Shown: in pieces, positions 22,201-31,900 of the stretch | Layout of the letters: the number at the start of each line of letters is the position of its first letter | Numbering within the stretch: position 1 is the first letter of the stretch | DNA from: Lichina pygmaea | Taxonomy: Eukaryota; Ascomycota; Lichinomycetes; Lichinales; Lichinaceae | Length of the DNA stretch: 64,000 nt | Assembly: GCA_963422465.1 (NCBI GenBank) | Contig: OY730169.1 | Span: forward strand, 4,216,001 to 4,280,000 | Reading direction: 5' to 3' | Program-made: the position numbers and the translations under genes | The notes under the pieces: generated by a model | Database searches by the model: none | The model's input: only the letters and a program-made list of their open reading frames with translations | Told to the model about the DNA's origin: nothing

Positions 22201-23016
22201 CTCGAGACCGAATTGGAAGATAGGGACACGGATATTGCCTCTCTCAAGCAAGAGGTCGAGCGCCTACGGGGCAGTCAATTCCGTGCCGTCGACAGGAAAC
22301 AGCTGCAGCGTATCGAGACCGAATTGGATCACAAGGATATGGAGATTGTCGGCCTCAAGAACGAGGTGAGGCGCCAGCGATCGGAGGCCGAACATGTGGA
22401 AGAGGGGCACAAGGAGCGCCTCGACGAACAGCAGGAGCTGTATCGCGGAAAACTCCAGCGAAAGGAGGCCAGGATCAACGGGTTGCGACGCGACATGAGG
22501 CGGCTGCAGGTGGCGTTTGAGCAGGCCGAATGTCGACAAACCGAGATCGTGGCCGAGGAATCCAAGCGCCATCGGCAGGTCACCACGGGCCTGTCGTTGC
22601 AGATCGAGGAACTGCAACAACAGCTGAGGCATTTGGAGTCCAGCAAGGAGCGCGAAACAAGGATTACGACCGCCAAGTTCGAGAAGGCTATCCAGCGCGC
22701 GACGAACGCAGCCGTCAAAGCAGTGCAGATCAGACACGCCAGAGAGACTGACGCCCTGAAGGGCCAGCTGCAAGCTGCTCGCGACGCCGAGACAGCACTC
22801 AAGTCGGCGAACGAGGGTGCATCTCGGGAGCTCGAAGCTCGCTACGCCGCAGCAGCGTCCTCGATCGACCACAAGTGGTCGCACAAATACAGTGAACTCA
22901 AGAAGGAGCGCGAGGTCATGGCCAAGGCGCTCATGCACCAGTGGGGCAAGGAAGAGCTGGGCTCGGCCGGGCCACAGCACTATAAGTACAAGTTCTCGAA
23001 GAAGGCGACCGGCTAG
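19234..23016 (+). CDS. Large coiled-coil protein, possibly spindle-pole or cytoskeletal
   Basis: Single exon, 1260 residues from the first in-frame ATG (MDQSAGGWSLSTADIMS). Residues 1 to about 540 are disordered, charged and Pro/Ala-rich. Residues about 550 to 1210 are a near-continuous heptad coiled coil (Glu/Lys/Arg/Gln with spaced Leu). Within it are two exact-length internal duplications: a 40-residue unit twice (21268..21507; QLQDKCV.IVAAERERHQAEM) and a 37-residue unit four times (21901..22344; LKQEVERLRDSQTG, KQLQRLE). The C-terminus ends in a compact basic motif, MAKALMHQWGKEELG then YKYKFSKKATG, of a kind conserved among filamentous-fungal coiled-coil proteins. I cannot name the family. 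A scaffold role at the spindle pole or cytoskeleton is a guess from architecture. Confidence 0.8.
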   Translation: MDQSAGGWSLSTADIMSAESPPLRVEKLRRPKPTEPPNTGPVQQDQAHCEEGRSSIMLKYADEIRASRSGVQADASTPRDPDKPDTDRRSKSPQIRRGKSSPAGNGTNNSKDDSFLRFSFEGFKFINGQLTRETGDNADAKTAETPPKVLEEARPPTARDEPAELPQQLRGTPQDLAETRAESNEEPERPASTSRLPRPTTNLSPAPSVLSGKKKGVQEHKDVPSSSLPARKHHTRESSEPKAVRSPASSRGRGRRVERYGAKVVPSSASSGSKDDQKKADRRHEPVAARDEPAKEHDGKSSIGDTTVARPERPQKARDGQITSHIEAPAIAHGAAAARSAEQANTGKLPAAAKKERTPMAAEHADPIYKRVTVEDVPTNTPTPVGHSDGECRPLTVHDEPVKEQKGPVGERERPAAADELDDTPDDLDLPELPSVSDGDDDSPIEPLGGPSDFTGNIVQYLKAAAHWKPSEDVVVPPPATGMAGFRQESRDEPVRNEPAAQPQHDESTRNKSVVQPHHNELVQSAPSAQSRSDEMKSATEGLSKPKTAEIGGEMLAAIMEETKRLTEMRIDDETEKALLRAELASQRKEIDRLQGEADKAWREQSLIAAEEEERHYRELEDRECEVAALRKEMEQMQEEFVRDRDMQLLGVHEEKDIRHREMEAKVMQVADLKKELRQIQSEATQLQDKCVGIVAAERERHQAEMDAKDEELEDMKMQIQSQATQLQDKCVSIVAAERERHQAEMDAKDEELENMKRQMELTREVVETNVAKHAAEMAAVTERMRVYKAEIESRPRDDSGSPAVKKAEAASHAAHVEEMAAEEAEAARRRAHDQQMVAEQTEAAFRVAHKQAMAALEAEVARRQADDEAAAANEAKLHRSELASRDAEIDTLKQEVERLRDSQAGVVDKKQLQRLEAELKDKDTDIASLKQEVERLRDSQTGAVERKQLQRLETELEDRDIDIASLKQEVERLRDSQTGAVERKQLQRLETELEDRDTDIASLKQEVERLRGSQFRAVDRKQLQRIETELDHKDMEIVGLKNEVRRQRSEAEHVEEGHKERLDEQQELYRGKLQRKEARINGLRRDMRRLQVAFEQAECRQTEIVAEESKRHRQVTTGLSLQIEELQQQLRHLESSKERETRITTAKFEKAIQRATNAAVKAVQIRHARETDALKGQLQAARDAETALKSANEGASRELEARYAAAASSIDHKWSHKYSELKKEREVMAKALMHQWGKEELGSAGPQHYKYKFSKKATG
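21268..21507 (+). repeat. 120-bp tandem repeat, 2 copies, in-frame
   Basis: Copies start at 21268 and 21388 (CAGATCCAGTCC). They encode a 40-residue coiled-coil segment and differ at few positions. Confidence 0.9.
21901..22344 (+). repeat. 111-bp tandem repeat, 4 copies, in-frame
   Basis: Copies start exactly at 21901, 22012, 22123 and 22234. Copies 2 and 3 are almost identical at the DNA level, so the duplication is very recent. The 37-residue unit is not a multiple of seven, so each copy shifts or stutters the heptad register. Confidence 0.95.
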
Positions 23017-24395
23017 ACCGGCTAGAAAGATTAGTGAGAGGGCCTAGATAGGCACCGCTTTGCTCACGAGCTCGTCCTTGGCAGCATCATTAGCGGGGGG
23101 GCGTTTGATTCGGTGGTTACCGTCACTGCATTGCCGGGCGTTCTTTCGATGTTCTTGTTGGTCTGCTACTGTCACTTTTTGTTGTTCTGACGCGTCTTTT
23201 CTTCTGGTTGTCTTCTTTGATTTCCTTCGGTGAGTCTTACCTCGAGGCTCTGTTCTCGATTCTGTGTTTTCTCCTCTCTTGCTGATGCCACGCCCTTGCT
23301 GTCTCTTCTTGTTTCTGCATTGTTAGGCATTCTCAAGACTTCGGCTTGCGCAAAAGCAGCCGCTGGGTATCGGTACGGCCACGATTCGGCCTTCTGTTTC
23401 TTGTACGATTAACGATACCCACGACGATCGTCAGGCGGCATGATTGATACATTGAACAATCAGACATGCGCAAGCATGGAAAAGAAATACAATAGACATT
23501 ACTTGGCCTGCTTTCGGGTGTGTTACAACGCTGCTTAGTCCTAGACCTGCGTCGAACAAGCTCAGGTGCTCAACAACGTCGCTCGAGCGTCAGCGACGTC
23601 AGGGGGTTAGAGGCACCGTTGACGATGGAGTATGGAGTCATGTTCAGACAAACAGGACGAACCGCGAAGATACTTGTTTTACATTTGATCCACGCAATAG
23701 CAATCAAGCATCACCGCACGCTTGACTTGGACAGGCAAGTATTCACTGACACAAGACCATTCTCTGTGGAAGCCGGTCTTAGAGCACCTCCCACAGACCA
23801 ACTAAGGAAGGAAATCAAAGTCCACCCATCACGATCCGGGGGTGTGTGAGAACACGTGGATACACTTTACTGGGATGACAACCACGATTTTTTTACATGC
23901 CATCACACCGGACTCGTCTTGAATCTTCCAATAACAAGCCTGGTTACATCGAGCTATGGCTGATTGGGCATGCTAGACAGTATGGAAGCATCTAGTTTCT
24001 TACGGTCTTGGGTCCAGCTGGCTTGGATGGCGCTGTGGACATGTACCCGAAGACAGACCATTGAGTATTGTTGTGTACTTCTCAACCAGCACAATTCCTT
24101 GCGCACAGAAGATCATGTCCATCTAGGCATTGGAGGGAGGTTTCTCAAGACAGACATCTCACGAGTCTAGATTATATACTGAGTGTTACGGTACCCCTCC
24201 GGGCGTAGAGCGATCGAGGACCCGAAGAGACCGGTCACTGGCAGTGGCCTGAAAGTGCTGACCCAAAGCGACAGCTAGGAGCTGGGAAACACTTCTAACC
24301 TGGCGTGATTGATTTAGTACCTTCGTACGTGGAACTGACTATACCAGAGGAGTATGTCATGCTCATGACCCTCGTTACTCGTTACATCCCATCGG

Positions 24396-24416
24396 CCCCC
24401 CCCCCCCCCCCCCCCC
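24396..24416. repeat. Poly-C tract, 21 C
   Basis: Uninterrupted C run in intergenic DNA. Confidence 0.95.
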
Positions 24417-25390
24417 AACCACCCAACAGGTGGTTTCTCGAGCTGAACAGGCTTCATGCCAGAGCGTCTCGGAGTCCTGAGTGGTCACATGACGATTTCG
24501 ATATCCACTGCGCCTAACAGGTTGTACATCTCCGGGGATACAGTACTGGTTGATAGATTTCAAGCAGGGCTCAAGCAGGGCTCAAGCAGAGCTCAAACAT
24601 ATCCCTGACCACGCGACGGGCAGCAACGACAAGCGGCCCCATTCAATTGGTCGATCTTATGCTCATGCACCTCGACTAGACCACCTTTCCTTCACCCAAG
24701 ATCACGCTCGTTAGGTGCACCGTGGACGCTACACAGCGCGTTGGTCTCGTCAGGGCATCGGCCTCGTCAGACCTGCCAAGCTTGAGCTGACGATTCCTTT
24801 GCTCATCATGAGTGAGTATCTCCGATCGTTCAGACCGTTCTGATTGTTTTTGTCGATGCTGTTGTTGTTCTGTGTGGGAGGAGAAGAGTAGGAGGAGGAG
24901 GAGGAGGAGGAGGAGGAGGAGGAGAAAGGACGGTCGGAGCAAAAGGGATGGTATGGGTCGGGGAGGAGGTCAATCTCTGTGACTATGAGAAGTGTTTTTC
25001 TTTTCTTTCCGTATGATACGGCAGAGTCACTGTACTATGCGTACTGTACTCAAGCAGTACGCGCCCATGCTGTACCGGTACGGTACTTACTCAAGCTGTA
25101 CGTACCTAAGCTGTACCGTATCCATCTCCGTACAGTACCGTATTTACGTACTGTGTCACATCCGTCTCAACAAGCGGTACGGTAAAATACAGAAGAACAT
25201 CTTCCGCTGAAACTGAGGCCATGTCCGGGCCCGACCAAGTCCACAGATTACTGTCATTCGTGTTTCATTGCTTTCCCCTACCTGTCTACCCAGCTGCCAA
25301 CTGTTACTCCTCCATCCCGCTCGACCCCTTCCCTCATAATTTTCGTAGATGGAAAAGGTATTGAGGCACGGTAGGAGTGTCCGCGCGGGC

Positions 25391-25409
25391 GGGGGGGGGG
25401 GGGGGGGGG
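25391..25409. repeat. Poly-G tract, 19 G
   Basis: Uninterrupted G run in intergenic DNA. Confidence 0.95.
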
Positions 25410-26153
25410 AGAGAAGGAGTTTCATTGCTTAGAGGTTTTGTGGGCTGAATGATGGAGACGCTCTTACTTGTAAATCAGTCAAGAGCGTTGTGCACTTGAT
25501 CATCGCGTCGCGATTGGCACTTCTTTCTCTTCCACTTTTCCTCGTACTATCTCTTCTACTTCTACTTCTCGGAGGAGTGCGGGTGTAGGAAGGGCATGGT
25601 ACGATTGGTTGCTGGACTGAGCGGGTACCCTCGTACTGGCGAATGGCCGGATAGCTATCAAGAGCCTGACGTGCCTGATTAGGGTGCTAGGACTACAGTA
25701 GGTGTCAGGCATGGTTTTTGGAGAGCTGCGAAACAGAGAAGAGGATGAGAACGCCTGGATGGGTTACTGCAGTGAAAGAGGAAGAACAACGGGAGACAAG
25801 GGAGGAGGAGGTCAAGGGCATGATCGGCATGTTTTGAATGGTTCAAGCAGCATCGCATGGCGTGCAAGAAAAGACCTGGCGATGACGAGGAACGTAATCA
25901 TGAGCACGAGGACGACGATGACAACAATAACCACAACGGTAACAACGACGCTGAAGATGATGTTGACGCCTTGGGTTGTGCAGAAAAGACCCTTGATTGG
26001 CTGACGAGTCGAGCAGAAAGATTCTAGGCATTCTGGAGGGCCTATGAGCAAATCGTACAGAAGAGCACGAGAACGAGCAGTCTAAGTGTCAGGCCGAAGA
26101 GGGATGACATCGAGACTCGACGAGACAAGACAGAACAGCGCAAGGTGTCAGGT

Positions 26154-27257
26154 TTATGGCCGGGCGTTGGCACCCGCAGCCACGCCGTTGATCACCTCGC
26201 CGCCTTGATGTTGTCGTGACGGAGGCTGTTGCTGAGACGACGAATGCTGCTCGGCATGCTTTTCCACATCGCCCTCGTCGTCGTCATCGATGACCATGGC
26301 GTCGAGCTCTTCCGGGTGCCTATGCAACGCAGGAACACGGGCGGGGTCAGTTTCCATCCACGTCGATGCATCTGACGCCATCGAGACATACCCCAGCAGT
26401 CCCTTGACATTCTTCATCTCGTAGTGCTTCTTCCTCATCTCCTCGAACCGGCGGTGCTTTTCGCGCTCCTCATCGGTCGAAGGAGGGGCGTCGGCCGACG
26501 TACCAAGCCCGTCGTCGGCCTCCGGATCGACGTGGACCTGCTTCTCGTGCTTGCCGCTGGCGGACCGGCTCGCGCTGGGTCCGGATCCCGGCTCGGGAAG
26601 GGCCTCTTCGGGCTCGCCCAGCTCGAGGTCCGGAATCTCGTAGTCGCGTATGTGGCTCTTGGCCGGCTCGACCCGGTCGAGCTCATCGACGACCAGGTCA
26701 CCGGCGTCCAATAGCGCGCCGGTGGCGGGGTTCAGGTCGGCCCTCTCGTCGTCCCCGTCCCCGTTGCGGTCGTCGTCTTCGTCCGGGTCGTAGCGCTTCG
26801 CGTACGGCGTCTTGGGCTCGGTGATCTTCATCGTGCTGCTCTTGTCCTGCTCGGCCAGATAGAGGTTGGCCTCGTCCCACTTGAGTCGAGCGTTGCTCCC
26901 GTCATCGTCGCCGTCGGCCGGGCCGCCCCGGGCGCCGAGACTCGACTGCCGACGGGAGCCCGCGCCAGGTTTGTTGTTGGACGACGACCTCCGATGACCA
27001 GCGTTCTGTAGCGTGTTCTGCAGAGTCAAGTCCTTGTCCGAGAGCTGTCTGTCTGGATCGGGCCGGGGGTTCGGGTCCGAGGGCACCGTCGCGGTCGTGA
27101 TCTGCGATGGGTTCTTGAGGATGCCTTCTCACACGATCACAGGCCATGTCAGCCACGACGAACACGAACCGCAGACGCTGAAACGTCGCTGACGAAACAT
27201 ACCTTTAGGCCGCTTGATGTCTTTGTTCAGGGCCGAAGCCATGGCGGCTTGCGTCAT
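26154..27257 (-). CDS. GLC8: Protein phosphatase inhibitor 2 (IPP-2/Glc8)
   Basis: Three exons, complement(26154..26319, 26392..27124, 27203..27257), 317 residues. Splicing exon 1 to exon 2 builds KRPKGILKNPS, the conserved KGILK motif that docks on type-1 protein phosphatase. The second signature, [21 protein letters not shown] followed by [12 protein letters not shown], covers the inhibitory helix and the regulated Thr-Pro site (T in EPKTP). A third conserved part, [19 protein letters not shown], lies at the exon 2 end. Acidic low-complexity fills the rest. Glc8/I-2 modulates PP1 activity and folding. The last intron (26320..26391) is exactly 72 bp with no in-frame stop, so retention would insert 24 residues. 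The first intron acceptor could be either of two in-frame AGs; the one giving KGILK is preferred. Confidence 0.93.
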
Positions 27258-28040
27258 TTCGAGCTTGGTCCCGATGGTCTGTTGTGGTCGATCTTGTCCA
27301 GCCACGCTTTGCTGTGTCGCCTGTGGATATCTAGGTAGTTCCCGTGATCAACGAAGGAAGAGTGTCTACTAGGGCATTCTCCAACACATTAACTTCTATG
27401 AAGTAGGGTATGTATCTGGACAAAGAAGGGTTGATCAGCATAGATCTACTCCGTACTTGGAAATGGCAATGCCCTACTTACGTACATCGTAACCGTGCAG
27501 TAGTACCGACGGCACGAGCTCCCCTCTTACAGTGGCCCATTATGTCTACAGTATGAGGTACCTCCGTACATACATACGTACACAACTGGCTGACCTGTCG
27601 GGTGTACCGTAAGCGTGAGCATGTGCCAACATCCAAAGAAGCTACGCCACTGCAGCGTACATACGTACTTCCGTACTGATCGCTCGATTCAGCCTCTGGA
27701 CTGTACCGTACCCTCGTACCATAGTAGAAGGTCCCTCTGGCATCATGTGAACATGAGACGTGAAAGGCGGGGTTACCCCCTCTTCCCCACAAGCCTATCC
27801 AAACCTGAGTTTCACAGGAGCGGGGTGTATAGAAAGCACGCTAGCTCTAGTGTGTAGGTACCGGTACGCTATCCATGCGTACATCCGCGCGTCCCACGTA
27901 GCCCTACTGGTACGTATCCGTAGCTACAAGTATAGCGTCAGTATGCTTAGTCATCCTTCGTCGCCCTGCAGCACGTGACGTTCCCCGCTGTCGGCTTCTG
28001 CCATTTCTTTATATATTTTTTTCTGTCGATTTGTATTTCA
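27258..28040. other. Upstream region of GLC8, GTAC-rich
   Basis: GTAC-rich simple sequence at about 27440-27730 and 27850-27930, then an AT-rich TATATATTTTTTT stretch just before the tRNA-like unit. No gene supported. Confidence 0.45.
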
Positions 28041-28220
28041 GGACGATTGGCCTAGGGGTTAAGGGCACTCGTGGGGGTCTCGGTAGCCAGTCTGAATATT
28101 CATGGGTGTGGACCAAGTTAGTGTCCCATGCGAATATGGCAGTGGATACCTGGGCACTCAGACAGCCGGCTTGTCCGGGGTCTGAAAAGGGGGGCGCGGG
28201 TTCGAATCCCGCATCGTCTA
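28041..28220 (+). tRNA. tRNA-like Pol III gene, split by an 89-bp hairpin-containing insert (tRNA gene with long intron, or pseudogene)
   Basis: The two ends form a tRNA frame. The 5' GGACGAT (28041-28047) pairs with ATCGTCT (28213-28219), with one G.U pair. A D-arm follows (GCC..GGC around AGGGGTTAA). The T-arm is perfect, GCGGG-TTCGAAT-CCCGC (28196-28212). Box A (TGGCCTAGGGG) and box B (GGTTCGAATCC) match Pol III promoters, and a T8 terminator follows at 28232. The middle is abnormal: GGGCACTC occurs twice (28063-28070 and 28152-28159), bracketing an 89-bp unit that contains a strong hairpin (ATATTC.ATGGG with CCCAT..GAATAT). After it comes CAGAC..GTCTG, which could be the anticodon stem with an oversized loop. 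I could not place a canonical seven-base anticodon loop, so the isotype is undetermined. Confidence 0.45.
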
Positions 28221-28960
28221 CTCAACAATTCTTTTTTTTCAGTCTTTCTTGAGGGGGGAAGGGGTGGAGAGTCACGTGTCGGTTCTTGGTCTACGGCTAT
28301 TATCCAATTTAATCTGTGTATCTGACGAGAAGGGACCGGCGAACGCTTCGAGTGTTGAGTTTGTGTACCGATCAGGACAAAAGTCTGGTCGTTTCTGTTC
28401 TACATCTCGTGGACCTATCTAAACCTGCTCCACTTTGAGCTACAGTAGCTGGGTCCGTCAGGAGAGGTCGAGTGACAAGTACACTGCCGTTACATCAAGC
28501 CCGAAAGAGGTCCTCCCTTCAAAGACTGCCCAGAAGAAAGAAAGAAAAGAGGGGTGGGATGGTCCACACAGATGGAAAGATGCCCGTCACTGTAGAAAGA
28601 AGAAAGCCTCGTCAACTCCGTTGATGTCAGACGTAGAGGTTTCTGCTGTAGAGCCATGGCTGGAAAATGCTCCTGTAGAGCCGCCAAAGCAAGAAGGGGT
28701 ATTTGAGAAACCCTCGTGGAACGCCCGATTTGAAACCTGTACGTATGTAGAGAGGAAAAGATTGAACCGGTAGGGTCATGATGAAGATGATGAGATGGTG
28801 ACGATGGTGATCATGATGACGATGGACAGAAAGTCTGGCACAAGACGCGTCCGCATATATGGCATGAGATGGACCGCGGGAAAGACATGGTACGGACAAG
28901 AGAAGAAAGAGAGACCACAAATGATACAGATGACACCGAGCACCCAGCAATGTGCCCCAA
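28221..28960. other. Intergenic
   Basis: About 720 bp downstream of the tRNA-like unit and of the large minus-strand gene. Contains ATGATG/ATCATG-rich sequence near 28775-28830. No supported gene. Confidence 0.4.
28232..28239 (+). terminator. Pol III T8 terminator
   Basis: Run of eight T, 12 bases after the tRNA-like 3' end. Confidence 0.5.
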
Positions 28961-31900
28961 TCACGGCAAGGCGTTGAGCTCTTCACGAGCCCGGAGATAC
29001 TGCCGCGCCAGCTCGTCGCCGCCCTGGCTGCTGAGCTCCATCCAGTGGTAGGCGACGCACATCGTGGCCGGGTCGCTGCGGGCCGGATCCTCGTCGCGCT
29101 GGTTCATCATCTGCGACGTGAAGATGTCGCGCGGCCTGCTCAGCGGGAAGGTGGTGCGGGCCACAAGGTCCGGGTGGGTGAGGTAGAAGATGGCGAGTTC
29201 GCGCTGGGCCACGGCGTCGCCTTCCTTGGCCGGGATCGTCAACATGCGCGCCGCATCGGCCATGTGGAACCGAGACACCTCGTCCGCTGGCGCTCCCGCA
29301 CTCGCACCCGCGCCCGTACCCACACCCGCAGCCGCGGCCGTCTCGCTCGGCTCGACCGTCCGCGTCTTCGTGTGGTGCGCCACGATCTTGTCCGCCATCT
29401 CGACCATCATGCGACAGACGTGCTGCTTCAGCCCCAGCGCCGCGAGGCTGGCGTTCCAGAATGCTCGCCCGCTGTCCGTCTCGTCGAGGACCTGGCCGGG
29501 CACGAACGAGGCGATGAACTGGAAATCGCGAAACAACGACTTGGGCCGCGTCTTCGAGTCTCGGAACAGCCGTTGCAGCTTCCGGGCGACGTCCTGGATA
29601 TCGGCGGACGTGTCTGTCGGTGGAAACGGTGCCGTCGCCTTCTGCCGCCACGGAGACGGCAACCGTTTCCGTCGGATCGTCTGAGACCGTCGCTGTTCGC
29701 AGCTCGCCCCGACGTCTCGTAGACCCTTCGTCTTGGGTCCTCGTGCGTTGATCATGGGGGACGGCGACCCCAGCCTCGGGCGAGGCGTGGCATGTGTGTC
29801 CTGACCCGGCCGAGGTTGCGGCCCAGGAGCATTACTGGACGGTAGGTCGACATTGTTGGAAAGCGTGGTCAGGTTGACCAGCTGCTGAAGGGCATGCAGC
29901 TTGGTATACGGGTTAGGATGGAGAGAAAAGAGCTGCAGCAGTCGTTCGCACGCGGACGAGAACGAAAAACCCGTGTCCGTAGCTGCCGTGGTCCCTGGGA
30001 CGTCTGCACTCGATTTGACGGGGACACCCTCTGCGGCCGGTTGATGGACGGCCGGAACCTGTGAGGTCTGGCTCGATTGCGACGGCGGAGGAGGGGTAGG
30101 AGACGTGTCGCCAGGCGAAGTTTGCGACAGAGGCGAAGAAGGTACATTTGCGTCACGCTCCCGCCCGCGTGCTGCGTTGTCCGAAGGGTTCGCCGCCCTT
30201 GCTGCAGGAACCCGCTGTGACTGATTGTCTAGGCCCTTCAGGAAATCTTCGCCCACCTCGCTGGAGAACCAGACGTCGGTCTCGCTGCCCCGCCCCCAGA
30301 CCGTCATGCCGAGGTCGCTCAGCAACAGGCCGGTCAGGTCTTGCTTTAGCTCGCGCAAGAACCTGTCGGCCTCCAGCGACGCTCCGTCCAGGTTCTTCAG
30401 CGCCGCGGAGCCTTGGTCGGAGAACGCGCGCGGCCACGTTCTCGTCGCATGCGTCGCCGCAGAAGAGCGTCTCCCGAGGAACGGCGACCAAAAGGTCTCT
30501 GAAGCCCGGACAGTAGACGGAAGGTTGGTTGCGGGCACTTGGCGGTACGAATGACGGAAATCCAAAGGCTGTTTACTTCCGCCGAGCCTTCTGAATCCAG
30601 GGTCCAGGCCGTGCTGGAAGTGGTTCTCGGAGCGAGCGCTTTGCGGTGCTGGACGTTCCATCCAATCGGCCGCCCTGGGCAGGCTCCGCTGAGATCCAGA
30701 ACCCAGAGCCGACACCCCTGCCGGAGCAATGATCCCGAGCTCGTTGACACGTAGGCCTCCCTGCTGATAGCCGCTTTCCAGCACGAGCTTGTCCCGGCCG
30801 AAGAGCTCACTCGACCAGAGAACCGGCGCCGTCGTGATGTCATAGCCCACGAGCCGATTGACACATTTGTCGACCTCGAAGCAGAACCGATGGATTCGTT
30901 CCTCACCCTTGCAAAAGTTCACAATGTTCCGTTGTCGCAGCCAGTGTTGCGTCATCTCCGACTGTTCGTCGGAGAGTTTGGCCATGCCGCCGTGCTCGGG
31001 CGACGCAGTAAGCAACGAAAGGACCTGAGCCTCGGCCTTGAGCAGGAGCGTCCCCACTGACGTCCGGACGAAGTTGCGAGGGAGGAAAGAGAACGATGAC
31101 TTGGTCTTTGACGACCTCGGCGTCTCGCCCATGTGCTTCAGCGCCGCCGCGACGTTCTTTGCTTCCTCGTAGGGCCCGGAGTGTCTCACGTCAGTGGCGT
31201 ACCACATCTTGTTGCGCAGTTGTTGGGTTGTGGTCATCAGCTGCCGAACGGAAGCGTCGCGTCGGTCATGGGCCTGCTGCAGCCACAGCAGCCTGGCCTC
31301 ATGGTTCTCGATGAGGCTGGCAAGCTTCCGGATGGCGTTACGCGGTCCTCGAGCGAAGTACGTCAAGAGCGGGGCGAATTGGTCTCGGCCGAGCGAAGTA
31401 GAAGACAAGGCCCCCAATCGCTCCAACGCCTCCCAAAAATAATGAGCCATGCTGAAATCCAGCCTGGCTCTGCAATCATCCACGGCGGCCTCAAGCATGG
31501 CCAACAGCTGGGACTCGTCAGGAGATTGCAGGCTGTTTGCGTTGGCTTTGGGTTCCATGGCTAGAGCGTTCGTGTCTGCGATTCCGGATGGGGGCTGATC
31601 TGTCATGTCCTCAGCCGAGGCCGATATCTCCTCGCTGATTGCTTGATTTTCACTGCGCACGTCGAGATTCGGCTTGATGTTTCCCGGCTGCTTTGACGAG
31701 CTGTTGAACGTTGAGAATCGATTGCTCAATATCTTTGGTTTGACATCCGAGGGCACTTCGTCAGGAACGTCGTATAGATCCACGAGGTGCGTTACGACAG
31801 CTTTCAGATCGTGGTAGCGACGCTCGAGGTCGACGTCTATCGTTGCACCAGTGCCATCTTCCGATAACGACATACAAGTTTCGTCGATATCTTCAGCTTC

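Larger units (their letters stand above)
23017..26153. other. Long gene-free interval rich in simple sequence
   Basis: About 3.1 kb. It contains a 21-C tract (24396-24416), a triple AAGCAGGGCTC direct repeat (about 24562-24597), a (GGA)n run at about 24890-24925, a GTAC-rich block (25015-25185) and a 19-G tract (25391-25409). The poly-Leu frame opposite (GGA)n is an artefact. Frames at 23230-23849 and 25702-26051 lack domains and splice logic. 23017-24170 may hold the 3' leader of the coiled-coil gene; nothing else is recognisable. Confidence 0.4.

Noticed and set aside
21901-22344. Four evenly spaced repeats considered as a CRISPR array
   Set aside because: The units abut without unique spacers, are in-frame coding sequence, and the organism is a fungus.
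24676-24942. Minus-strand frame with a poly-Leu N-terminus resembling a signal peptide
   Set aside because: The Leu run is the translation of a (GGA)n microsatellite; the rest has no domain.
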